64,000 nucleotides of DNA, from positions 1,178,001-1,242,000 of the forward strand of contig NHZP01000002.1 of the NCBI GenBank assembly GCA_003313425.1, given 5' to 3'. A program made the position numbers and the translations under genes. This DNA comes from Pseudopyrenochaeta lycopersici (lineage: Eukaryota; Ascomycota; Dothideomycetes; Pleosporales; Pseudopyrenochaetaceae). Shown here piece by piece: positions 11,431 through 21,357 of this stretch (the first letter of the stretch is position 1; every line of letters starts with the position of its first letter). The notes beneath the pieces were generated by a model. That model made no database searches. It saw only the letters and a list, made by a program, of their open reading frames with translations, and was not told the origin of the DNA.

Positions 11431-13056
11431 TCAACTCGACCAGAACCATCCTCCCTGCTTCGTTTGTTTGTTCTTTTCATTCTTCTCGTCTGGCGCAGTT
11501 TGCATCGCCCCAAGTGGAGCTGACGAATGCATGTCGGTTTCCTGCGCACTCTGGGTGTGTACGGTCTCGGAGCTCTCTTCTCTTCCGTCCACAAAGCGCT
11601 TCTTCATTATAACCTTGGTCGTAATGGAGCCATCGGGTGCGACAGTTCGCTCAGTTGTTGTGAGTGTGGACAGGATCGACGGTGTGACGTTGTTTGTAGT
11701 TACTGGGTTCGAAGACGAGGCAGACTGCCCCTGCTCGTTCTGTCTAGCTGCCAGTAAATGCTCGTAAACGGCAAGCTCCGTCGAAAGTTCTTGGTGGTCT
11801 GAATTTCCTTGCACCTCACGTTCCAACAGCGCGGCAAATTGTCGCTTGCTCTCCTGTTGTTGCTCGAGGATTTCATGCGCTTGAAACTCTTCCTGTGTTG
11901 CTCGATCTTGACCATGCCTGGAGAGATCGAAACCAGGAAATTCGCCGTCTTTGTTGATTCTTGGGCTTGGTGGTTCATCATGTTGATCCTCGTGGTCGTG
12001 GCCGTACTCATAACTTGGCTCATCAGATGTATCGGAATTATCTTGAGTCATCCACCTCGGCTTGGGGAACATCCTAGTTCTCCTGCAGCGGTCTGATGCC
12101 ACAGGAGCTTCGCTCCTCATACAATGTGATCTCTCGTCCCGTTCTGTGCGTAAGAGATCGGCGTACGCCTTGCGCCACTGCACACCAGAATCCTTCAGGA
12201 CCGGATCATTCTCAAGCACACGAGGCGAGTACGCGGAATCGTCAGACTGCGCCGAGTCTGCTGGGGGCGGCCATTGCCATGACTTCGACCAGCACCATAC
12301 GCGTGGCTTGGCGGCCTGAGCGCGCGACTCTGCGTCGGCCATGAATTTGGTCACCTCGGCCGTGGCATGGTTCCAAGCCTCCTCGGGAAGCTCGGTGTGA
12401 GAGTCGTTGTCTGCAAAAACCTTCCTGACTGCTGCCATGGCTTCGTCATAGTTGTCTGCGCCCACGAGCTTCCTGGCCTCCGACTGCAGCTGCAGCATCA
12501 GCTCGAGCTGTCGCTCCTGTCGTGTTGCATCATTTTCTGCTGGCTCCTCCATTCGCTTCTTGTCGTGATCAAAAGGCTTGGGGACACCCCAGTCCCACTC
12601 GCCTCCCCACTGCCGCGCCTTTTCGGTTGCTACCCTCTCCACCAACTGTGCGTCATCCTGGGTGCTGGTCTTGCCTCCATTCTTCCTTGCAGCTTCCTCG
12701 ACAATGTCTCGCCTCAGCTCATCAGCTTGCCTGTCCAGCCTCATGAGCTGCTCGCTGTTCCTGAGCACCGCCTGCACATCGCCCACCCTAAACAAATCCC
12801 TTCCTTCGTGTCGCAGCTGGGCAGTCTTCTCTTCTATTTCGTGCAGCTGTTCGCATTGTCTCTTGTCTGCCTTGCCAAACAGACAGTGTTCGCGCGCTTG
12901 GTGCGCATTGTTGTAGTTTGCGATGGTTGCGGGAAGCGTGAACACGGTGTTTAGCAGCGAAGAGACTTGGGAGTCGGCGAAGCGGCGGAAGGCGATGAAA
13001 GGGTTGTCCTCGGGGCGGTTGGGGTCGCGTCGCGGATTGTCGCTGTTGTTCGCCAT
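11431..13056 (-). CDS. Conserved fungal protein of unknown function
   Basis: Intronless frame of 541 residues from ATG 13056; the frame stays open upstream to 13131 but MANNSDNPRRDP is the natural start. I do not recognise the family. Visible features are an N-terminal EDNPFIAFRRFAD segment followed by a hydrophobic stretch near SSLLNTVFTLPATIANY. Next come long charged helices rich in E, K, Q and R that are likely coiled coil, a tryptophan-rich patch (VWCWSKSWQWPPP) and an acidic D/H/E-rich region. Near the end is a beta-like TTTERTVAPDGSITTKVIMKKRF segment, and the C-terminus is GGWFWSS. The DGS..TTKV..KKRF..GREESSETVHT segment looks conserved, but that is a memory-based impression. Localisation is unknown. 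Confidence 0.7.
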   Translation of the reverse strand: MANNSDNPRRDPNRPEDNPFIAFRRFADSQVSSLLNTVFTLPATIANYNNAHQAREHCLFGKADKRQCEQLHEIEEKTAQLRHEGRDLFRVGDVQAVLRNSEQLMRLDRQADELRRDIVEEAARKNGGKTSTQDDAQLVERVATEKARQWGGEWDWGVPKPFDHDKKRMEEPAENDATRQERQLELMLQLQSEARKLVGADNYDEAMAAVRKVFADNDSHTELPEEAWNHATAEVTKFMADAESRAQAAKPRVWCWSKSWQWPPPADSAQSDDSAYSPRVLENDPVLKDSGVQWRKAYADLLRTERDERSHCMRSEAPVASDRCRRTRMFPKPRWMTQDNSDTSDEPSYEYGHDHEDQHDEPPSPRINKDGEFPGFDLSRHGQDRATQEEFQAHEILEQQQESKRQFAALLEREVQGNSDHQELSTELAVYEHLLAARQNEQGQSASSSNPVTTNNVTPSILSTLTTTERTVAPDGSITTKVIMKKRFVDGREESSETVHTQSAQETDMHSSAPLGAMQTAPDEKNEKNKQTKQGGWFWSS

Positions 13057-14665
13057 GGTGGAGTTGAATGGATGTGCGTATTGTGGGCGTATACTGTGAT
13101 GGTCTGATGGCGGGGACGAAGCTCGAAGCAAGCGATGCCTGGAGTTAGCAAGTCGGTGTCGGAGTTAGCCTACGCGCCGCGCCGACGCGTAGAGTCACGG
13201 CTGCTGGCCAACCATCTCCTCTCTCCAACACCGTTTCGACACGCCGCGGACAGCGACAGGCTCAACGTCGTCCAACAGTCCGCGCATCGTGTTTTCTTCA
13301 CTCAGCACATTCACTGCTGGAGAGAACCAAGGGCACGCTAAAACTTCGCTCGTCAAGTACCGTCATTCTTCCATCAAGGCCGTCTGAGTGGTGGCCAAGG
13401 TAGGGCGAAAGTTGCATCATGGCCAAGATGAAGTAGACACGCATCAGGCGAAGCGACACCAATATGGCCAGGAAGCACTCAGATCCGCATGTTCCACGTC
13501 TTGTTTCCGGCTCCACCTACGTAGTTCCAGAGTGCCCCTAGATTGCTCGCAGCTAGCGCATGAATTTGGCTAGTTGGGTGTTGTCAAAGGCTTGTTGTTG
13601 GCTAGCTCTGTTCTTGTTCCTTGCCAATTCGGCTCCTCACTGCCCTCAATCAACTATAAATCGTAGTCAGCATTCCAATATGCATCGTCTGATCAATTCC
13701 ATGCGTTGTCACCTCAACTTGGAGGCGACAAGCAATTCTAGATTATCACCAAGGCCATTCCTCAGTGTTTTAGTGCTGGTTTCGACGATCCCTAATGTTT
13801 GCATGTGTGATGTGCTACACTAGACCAGGGTTTATAAATCCTCGCTGACGATCAACAACCCACCGACTGAGTGGCCGTAAATTCCGCAACAAGGCCAAGA
13901 AGCCAAGTCCATGGCACGGCAGGAAGTACCACTGAAACAACACCCACAAGGCTTTGACTTTGCTCCGTCGTCGCCGCTTCGTTTGACCCGCAGAGCCGCC
14001 AGCCAAACAAACATCGTATTTCCGTACCTCTCCAGTGTACGCACTCGAAGCCCCACGGCATGGCGACTCTTGGTGCGTCACCACGACACGAAAGCAGTGG
14101 GCGCAGTAGAAGGGCAATCCCGTCTTGTAACTCTTGTCAAGTCTTGGGCCCCACTTAAACCATCTTCCATAGTGCTTGTATACATCAAGATCTGATTTTG
14201 CGACTTCCTGTCTTGGAACGGCACTCTTTTGGCCTTGCTACACAAACACCACCCACGTACGTCACACAAGGCTGTCAGACAAGTATAAGAACATCAGCAA
14301 TCGCCCAGAACTTGCCAAATCATGCAAAGCTTCTCCCAGGCACCACTCCACCTTTTCATCATTCAGCTTACTCTCGCCCGACTCGGGTAGTACAAATATT
14401 TCAACACCAATTGAGCCATTCGGTAATAACCTCCAACTACACCTGTCTCACGCTCATCTGCCGATTCACACCATACGGACATCAATCTCATCACGGCGAG
14501 CATCTCGGTTGATTTGAAAAATCACCCAAAATTGCACCGAACTCGACGCCGTCATACGCCGGTCTTTGACTTATAAACCGTCGTACTAGCCTTCAAGTCA
14601 AAACACCATCAACATCAACACTTCCACATCCACCAATTCACCAATTCACCACATCCACAACCAAT
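13057..14665. other. Intergenic region ahead of the small secreted protein gene
   Basis: Divergent promoter space. A TATAAA box at 14572-14577 lies 94 bp before the ATG at 14666, followed by a CA-rich leader typical of fungal 5' UTRs. A short frame at 13560-13823 starts with a hydrophobic stretch, but its remaining sequence has no protein-like pattern and I do not call it. Confidence 0.45.
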
Positions 14666-14872
14666 ATGCGTCTTTCAATCATCATCGCAACTCTCGTCGC
14701 TGGCATTGCAACTGCCATGCCTGACCCACTTCCCCAAGGCTTCTCGGGCCCTTGCACAGTCACTGACTGCGGCGTCAACCACCTCGACTGCCGAGGCCGC
14801 GGAAATCTATGCGTTGGATGGCCCACCACCGACCCGGCTCTCCGCAAGGGCTGCACCTGCAGCACCGGCTGA
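14666..14872 (+). CDS. Small secreted cysteine-rich protein (effector-like)
   Basis: Single exon of 68 residues. The first 17 or so residues (MRLSIIIATLVAGIATA) form a clear signal peptide. The mature part is about 50 residues with six cysteines spaced C-x4-C-x6-C-x6-C-x13-C-x1-C, consistent with three disulfides. A TATA box and a CA-rich leader precede the ATG and a stop is followed by AT-rich sequence, so the gene looks expressible. Small secreted cysteine-rich proteins in plant-associated fungi may be effectors, antimicrobial peptides or surface proteins; the sequence alone cannot decide. I do not recognise a named family. Confidence 0.7.
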   Translation: MRLSIIIATLVAGIATAMPDPLPQGFSGPCTVTDCGVNHLDCRGRGNLCVGWPTTDPALRKGCTCSTG

Positions 14873-16296
14873 GCAGGCAACAAGGCATTGACTGTTCGTT
14901 GCGTATGCTGACAGCGGGTAAGCTGCGCGCCTGCTGAAGAGGAATTCTGTCTTATTATTCCTCCAGGGGGGGAAAAGTTGCATTGTGTGGAGAAGGAGTT
15001 GGTGTTTCAAGCATATGTAGACACATGTAGATAGCAGAGAGTCTTGTTTTATCAAGGGGCACGTTTTGGGGAGCGATGATACCACTTTACTGTACATGCT
15101 TGTTTGAGCCACTGTCCTTACTGCATTTTTTTTTATTTTCACATAGCCGAATGAAATAGATCAATGAAGTGTCCTATACGCATATACACATTCACACAAT
15201 GAATTTTGTGACGTAGTCTGGAAATGCATTTAGCATAATGTATGATCTATTTTTGACCATACCATACCCGCTACCCTGCCTCAGCCTCTCCCCAACCCCA
15301 CTCTTTTCCCCCCATGCTTCTAGAAACCTTGCCCCTCAGCCTCATCGCTACATCAGCCCACTTTCTTCACACCCGGAGCGGAGATACTTGTGAAACGGAG
15401 GGGCGGACGTGGGACGTGCCATTAACCTCTATGATATTTGCCCGAAGCTCAGACGTGAAATGTACCGCTCGGCGATACTCTTTGCTGTCGTATCGCCGGC
15501 CAAATTTCTCGTTATCTCTGTTCAACGTACGATTACAAACGCGTACACTGCGTACTGCATGGTTCCCCAGGGTATGGCGTTCGGAGGCGACAAGATGCGG
15601 TTGAATTGATGGGATGGCATGGAGACGGGTGGTTGCGATGGCAGTGCAGTATTTTTTTAATATGGCTTTCGGCGCTTCCTCGTGTCCTTGTCAAAGCGTG
15701 TGTTGCATAAGCAATGTGTGATCGGTGCGCTAATGCGTTCTGTCAAACGTGCTTGCGGTAACGTCCTTTTATCTTCTTCATAGCTGGATTCACTGGTGGT
15801 GGATTTGCCATGGTCAACAATGACGCCTTGCTCCATGCCTACGACTTTTGCCTTGACAGGAACAGGGGAATGTATTTCGGCCTTCTCATCTTTGAGGAAA
15901 GATAACTTGAAACTCCTCATGGAAGCCTGGTGTTATGGCTCGAGAAATTCCAGGGCGATGAATGCACAATGTCACATGACTACCTGGTCGTATCATCGAC
16001 GGAGGAGACATCTAGATATCTGGTGTATTGCGAACAGTGCAGGTACCCAATCAATAATTTTAGATGTCAGAACACTATTGAGATTGCCCATGAAGAAGCT
16101 GAATAATTATCTCAACTTGAATTTAGAGTGTCCTAGGTCTTGCCCAAATCGCTCACCTAGACTAAAACCGAGACAGAAAAGAATAGTGTAGGCGTCAAAT
16201 ACATTCTTGATAGAAAACAGATAGAATACGAGACCCATACCAAAAGCAGCGCTATTATTTCAATGTCGACCTTTTGAAAGAATATCTAAAAAGGAG
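14873..16296. other. Intergenic region with one decayed-looking coding stretch
   Basis: Downstream of the small secreted protein gene. Most of it is featureless. A plus-strand frame at 15762-16106 is annotated separately. A minus-strand frame at 15657-15920 (87 codons from an ATG) overlaps it in exact codon register and may be its antisense shadow. Confidence 0.35.
15762..16106 (+). pseudogene. Possible decayed coding fragment with one in-frame stop
   Basis: This frame runs 114 codons and is interrupted only by a TAA at 15903-15905, then ends at TAA 16104-16106. Both halves read like protein: GFTGGGFAMVNNDALLHAYD before the stop and WLEKFQGDECTMSHDYLVV plus YLVYCEQCR after it. The single TAA could derive from CAA (Gln) by a C-to-T change. 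I do not recognise the family. The minus-strand frame at 15657-15920 overlaps in the same codon register and is an alternative reading. Confidence 0.25.
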
Positions 16297-16515
16297 CTAT
16301 GATTGGATTCGATGAATGATGGAGGAATACGCATGGATTTTTCCGCGAGGGAAACCGTCATACCGTCCTGACAGAATAAAGCCGTATATATGTCCTTCCT
16401 CGGTGCGGAGTGACAGGTTGAAGAACGCATTGGTCCATCGTTCGTGTTCCTTTTTCTTTTTTGCGTTGTAGGGGAAAACCAGACGGGGCCTACTCTCCAC
16501 TCTTGGCTTGAAAAG
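16297..16515 (-). pseudogene. Coding-like fragment on the far side of the MITE
   Basis: A 72-codon open stretch with no ATG at its upstream end; it starts right after an in-frame TGA, 17 bp from the MITE. The composition is protein-like, with a PRLVFPYNAKKKKEHERW segment followed by NAFFNLSLRTEEGHIYGF. It lies on the same strand as the kinase/Hsp70-like gene whose predicted stop lies 7 bp from the other MITE end. It may be the displaced 3' part of that gene or an unrelated relic. Confidence 0.3.
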
Positions 16516-16532
16516 TCAAGTGCGCAGAGCTA

Positions 16533-16802
16533 CCGTAAAAACTTGCCTGCTCCGCCGAGCGCTAGTAAGGGGAGGAGTTCCCACATACACTGGAGAAGAG
16601 GTAAGCGGGCCAATGCAGCCCCAGAATGTGCCCTAATTATTCTTAAACAGTTTAGGTGCCTAGCGCTATTACAAAGCTCAAGGGCAGTTTAAGATTAATC
16701 TTTGCATTTTCATAGGCTGCATTGGCCCGCTTACCTCTTCTCCAGTGCTTTTGGGAACTCCTCCCCTTACTAGCGCTTGGCGGAGCAGGCAAGTTTTTAC
16801 GG
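16533..16802. mobile_element. MITE with 88-bp terminal inverted repeats and TA target duplication (Tc1/mariner type)
   Basis: A 270-bp element starts CCGTAAAAACTTGCC and ends in the reverse complement. The arms (16533-16620 and 16715-16802) match over 88 bases with about four differences. The element is flanked on both sides by TA (16531-16532 and 16803-16804), the target duplication made by Tc1/mariner transposases. The 94-bp centre is AT-rich and noncoding. It carries no transposase, so it needs one supplied from elsewhere. The high arm similarity suggests fairly recent movement. Confidence 0.9.
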
Positions 16803-16809
16803 TAATCCC

Positions 16810-19800
16810 TTAGAGTGGCTCCGCATCAGAAGGACCGAATGTCACAAACCTAACTTTATGTAAGCATCTATTAACCAGCCATAAAGAAATCATACGTACG
16901 GGAACTGCCTCGCAAGTTGCTTCAGCAAGATGACATCCTTTTCTCGAGCCTCTCGCCGCAGAAAATGTATCTTGAGGTTGTTTCGAAACCGGCGACGACG
17001 GCTGGAGAACCAGAAGTCAAAAATCAATTCTTTTACCAGCGCGTGTGTTTGGTCGTTCCAGCCACCGACAGTTGGTATGCAGATGGTTTTCAAGTGCTTT
17101 TGGCGGCCGGAGAGATATTGGTCCATTATTCTAGCCAGTAGCAATGGCATTCTGCTAGCACTTTCATCCGGCGCTTTTGGAAAAGCCTTGCGAAGGCAAC
17201 CGATCCTGTCATAATGTTCCGACTTTTTAGACTTCGTTCCGACGCTTTTGAGTATATCATTTTTGAACTTGGTGTCGATGAAGATCGATCCAGTTAGGGC
17301 TCCTCTGTCATCATCATGTGTTGTCAAGCAGGCCGGATTTACCTTGATCTTATCAAGCAAGTCGATTGTACCACCTCCTGCATCGCATACGAGGAATACG
17401 GGGACGCCTTGCGACGAGCCTGAGGCATCAGCGTCTACGTTCTTTCTGTCCTTGTCTGCCTGCTTTTCCACTTCCTCCCTAGAGAGTCTGTGCCTGTAGA
17501 TCTGACCGACGGCTTCACTTGAATTGTTGTAAAGGATTTTTCTCTTGCTCCGTTTGGCGAGACCACAAGCCCTGCTGGAGAAGACATCATTCGTAATGGG
17601 CCGCCGGGCCACGTAAATGCTTTCTCTCAATTTTCGAAGGTCGGCAAACTCACTGAATTCCCTGAAGCAAGGAGCATTTATATGTCGTCTTGCTTTTCGT
17701 CTTTTGTAGGTAACACCAGGCTCTTCGAATTGCCAACGACTGGAAAAGACCGAGGTGTCGATTGGATTTGGAACAACGTTGACGTAGTTCGGGTCGTCAG
17801 AGAAATGTTCGCGATAATAGTCATCATATTCATGATACTCCCGGGGCGATTCGTGGGGCCTGGAGATCGAAAGTCGTGGCGAGATAAATGAATCGTGCAC
17901 AAGGTCGAATTCTAGTTGTTGTCCCAAGTTTGATACTATATTAAGTGCAAAGGCCTCGACTGTATTTGCCGTTATGTTGGGCTTTAGGAGCGGCGAACGG
18001 GGATCGTTCATGTCAGAATTCGGTAGTTTTGGGCCCCGGAATGCTTCGAGCAGAGCTTCGACAGACGCACGACTAGGGAGCTCATAGAGGAATTGATCTT
18101 CCCAAGGCCGGTCACGGCGGGCTTGGGCATTTGACCGTTTGGATTGTGATCCTTGAGAATGTGACGGTGATTTCGTACAAACGAACATGGTCCATTGTTT
18201 TGCATTTTGAAGTGATCTAGAAGCATGAACTGCTTGGTTGCCAGAGGACACTTTGGTCTCGATCCGAGCATCACGTAGCAACTCGGCCATGGTATCGACC
18301 AATTGTAGTGACGTAGGACGCACCATTGGATCGCCTTGGAGAAGGTTATTTTCGACTAGGTCTAGGACTTTTGCGGTGATGTAATCGTTTGCGCGGATAT
18401 TGCGTCGCAGGTGATCGTGCCATCTTGCAACCTCCGGCTTCAGGGCTTTTCCGTCGTGGAAACACGAGCTTCCTGGTATATATGTGTCAGTAGAAGGGGA
18501 TCTGCAACGTTTCTCAAGAGCTTGAAGTCCTTGATAGCCAAGCGTAATCCATGTCGCAGCTTCAGAAAAGACGCATCCCAGTGACCAAACATCGACTGCT
18601 GGTGTCGCTGGTGAACGATAATGGGAACGAAATGATCTGTATATCTCTGGCGCAGCTATAGTTGGTTAGTGATTGCATCGTATGTGGAGACGAGCAAGGA
18701 TTCGTACTATACTTAGCGGTACCTCCACGAATTGTATTGGTCGACGACATAGAAACATTCGCGAAGCCAAAGTCTGCTAGCTTAAAAGCGCCGCCGACTA
18801 AAATGATGTTGTCAGGCTTTATATCACCATGTACCCCACGAATAGATCCATCAACTTCCGCGCCTTTGGCATCATGGAGTACTTTTAGGCCATTTACGAC
18901 GTCAAATAACACTTTCCAATATTGTAGAATCTCCTCAGTTGTGTGCAGCCGTGGAGAATCCGCCCAATATTCCCGAAGGTCGGAGTGGCCATATTCTAGA
19001 AGGATATTCTGCATCGTTTCTCCAGACGAATCAACGAACTGGAACGTTCCATAGCCCCGTATGATGTGTTTTATCTCTTGTTCTTGCACGGACAACATAC
19101 GGAAAGCCTCGGTTTCTTGCTCGTATGAAGCCCGGTGTTTTGAAGAATACTGTTTGACAGCGTATATCAAACGTTTTCCGTGGCTCCCCGTGTCAAGGTC
19201 AACATCCAGTGCCACCTTGAACACAGAGGCTGTCCCACCTTTTTGGTTGACCTTCTCGAGCCATTGGATTGGAAGATCTTTTGATAGAAGGGCACTTAAC
19301 TCAGGTTTAGAGTCGTCCAGGACATGGTCTAAAGATATAGAAACCGGAAGTCCCCAGAAGTCAGGTGAGTCCCAGTGGCAGATGCCTAGGAAGTCATCAA
19401 CCTCATCATCAGGATCAGCTCTGTCATCGTCGGGTTGATTTCCAGAGCCATGACTATGATGGTCATCAGGTGGGCTTTCAAATGAAGAATCAGGGGTCAT
19501 GTCTTCGTGGTCTTCGTTCGGTTGATCAGGATCACCGTCGTGACCCCCATCTTCATCGTCGCTATCACCATCATCGCCATCGCCATCGCCTGTATAGTTG
19601 TTTACTTCATATTCTTGTCGTTCAACTCGATCTCGTTTGATATTTGGTGCGATATCTTCGCCCTTCTTGCAATGTGATATGATATGTTTACACCTATCTT
19701 TCCAATTGCGATGCCTGTGGTGCAAACATAATTGACATTTTACAGGGAAGAGAGTCCGGATATCAGCTATCTTGCACCTGCTCATACTGATATCTTCAGG

Positions 19801-20943
19801 ATGGAAGTGCTTGAAGTGCTGGCGCATCTTATCTTCGCGTGTGAACAGATACCTTTGGGAGGGGTGTTCTGCATCACCGCATTGGAAGCAGAACCAAAAT
19901 TGCTGAGGATAGACAATCTCTTCGTGTCGGAAAAGATCGCATGATGTCATGAAGCGGCGTCCGCATCCGAGTGTGCATGGGTATTTGCCGGACTGGCTCT
20001 CGTGACCCCGAATGAGTCCACAGCCTTTGGTATTCTTCATTTGTATGATTCTATCGACCAACTTCACCAGTGCATCTGTTTTGTGATACTGAGCGCTATA
20101 TCCTGCGTCTGAAGACAAGATTGGGTTTTCCACGGGAATTTGATGCATTATGTTGGCTTGTTTGGATGGGCCTGTACCGAAACTCGCGGAATATGATCTG
20201 CTAGCGCACATCCCAGTATCAAATTGGGAAGAAATTAAGTTGGATCCAGATACCATAGAGGGAGGAGCGTGTCCCAATGCGGTTGCAAGTTGCTGTTCAA
20301 CATTCAAACTTGTGCGCTCTTCGTTGAGCGACATAGCAAACGAAGACGCTAAGTATTCAGAATGTGGGCGGCATTTTTGAACAGATGTAGTGGCATCGTC
20401 ATAGAACGAGGAGCTGCCCAATGGACAGACTTCATCAGAAACAGACGGCTGCGAGCTCGTAAACTCTGTTAATGAGCCAACTCCGCTATCTTGGCTGTTG
20501 TGCGTGTCCCTTTCAAGACTATAGCGCTCTGAGAAGTCAATAACGTTGGCTTCGCATGCTTTATCGCGGAACTGTTCGTCGGTTTCGAAAAGATGGCGGA
20601 GTCGGCGTTCGATGCATTCTTCTGGCGCCTGAAGGATCCCACGAAACAGGACGATCTCGACATCGCTAGCAACACGCCGATTATGATCATGCCAGAGACG
20701 CAGAATATGATCCTGCCATTCCGCTAATTCCGAGGCTTCGTCGTGCTTGGATTGCTTTATGCTAGAGGTGTAGTTGTAAAAGCCAGAGTCGTTGAGCAGG
20801 GTGTCGTGCTCTGAGCACGTAGGAAGGAGTGCCAATGGTTGTAAAGTACTGTATGGTAGGACAAGATCATTGCCTACCTGTTTCAATAGTGGGTCAGGGG
20901 TAAGGTTTGTTTGAGGCCTTCCGTAAGTGTACTCAGCTGCCAT
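16810..20943 (-). CDS. Zinc-finger-like / protein kinase / Hsp70-like region fusion protein
   Basis: Proposed exons are 20943-18708, 18655-16900 and 16849-16810, giving 1343 residues; if the last intron is not used the protein stops at 16890 (1333 residues). Residues about 320-425 hold Cys/His-rich finger-like motifs (CTLGCGRRF, CFQCGDAEH, CQLCLHHR) and about 452-515 are strongly acidic. A kinase domain spans about 560-880, with GGTASVF, the lysine in YAVKQY, catalytic loop VHGDIKPDN, DFG, and KYTAPE restored by splicing, then VDVWSLGC. HRD is HGD here, but the catalytic D and the N are kept. From about 1165 there is an Hsp70-like phosphate-2 motif (VCDAGGGTIDLL) followed by a GSIFID segment. 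The Hsp70 N-terminal phosphate-1 region is not visible. The 3' end lies 7 bp from a MITE. The domain order suggests a signalling role, but no partner is known. Confidence 0.7.
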
Positions 20944-21357
20944 CGTGCAGATCTGATTCGATCAATAGGCCGCCCTTTGTGAAAGGATGCTTTAAGTGTT
21001 GGTGGTTGTGTAAGATCAATATTTTTGTGTAAATATCGAAAAAGGGCGGCATCGAAGAGATCTAGCCATGATATGAGATTAGAATGTGAAGGCTCCGTTC
21101 GCTCGAGGGCGACGACACTTGCCAAGTGGTCCTCCTCGCCCTCAGCCATCCGCCCCATCGCCCTCGCTAAGCGTCGAATAAGCTCCAGTCGGAAGGCAAG
21201 GGTCCTGCATGTTCAGCCTGGTGCATGCCTTGAGCCTGCAGGCAATGCATGTGACCAATAGCATGGACGCCTGAGTGAGAGGGCTGACGAATGTAAACGG
21301 CCGGAGCCGAGGGCGTACGCCCCGCTAATTCCAAACCGTCTGACTTCGTTTTCACTT
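20944..21357. other. Short spacer between two minus-strand genes
   Basis: About 410 bp containing the presumed promoter of the kinase-fusion gene and the 3' end of the HET-domain gene. No coding frame is supported. Confidence 0.4.

Noticed and set aside
12367..12954. 195-codon plus-strand frame
   Set aside because: It is antisense to the long unknown gene at 11431-13056, which has better composition and a proper ATG.
13560..13823. Small frame with a hydrophobic N-terminus
   Set aside because: The rest of the frame lacks protein-like pattern and no leader or TATA context supports it.
19365..19640. His-rich plus-strand frame
   Set aside because: Antisense of the acidic D-rich region of the kinase fusion gene; composition is a by-product.
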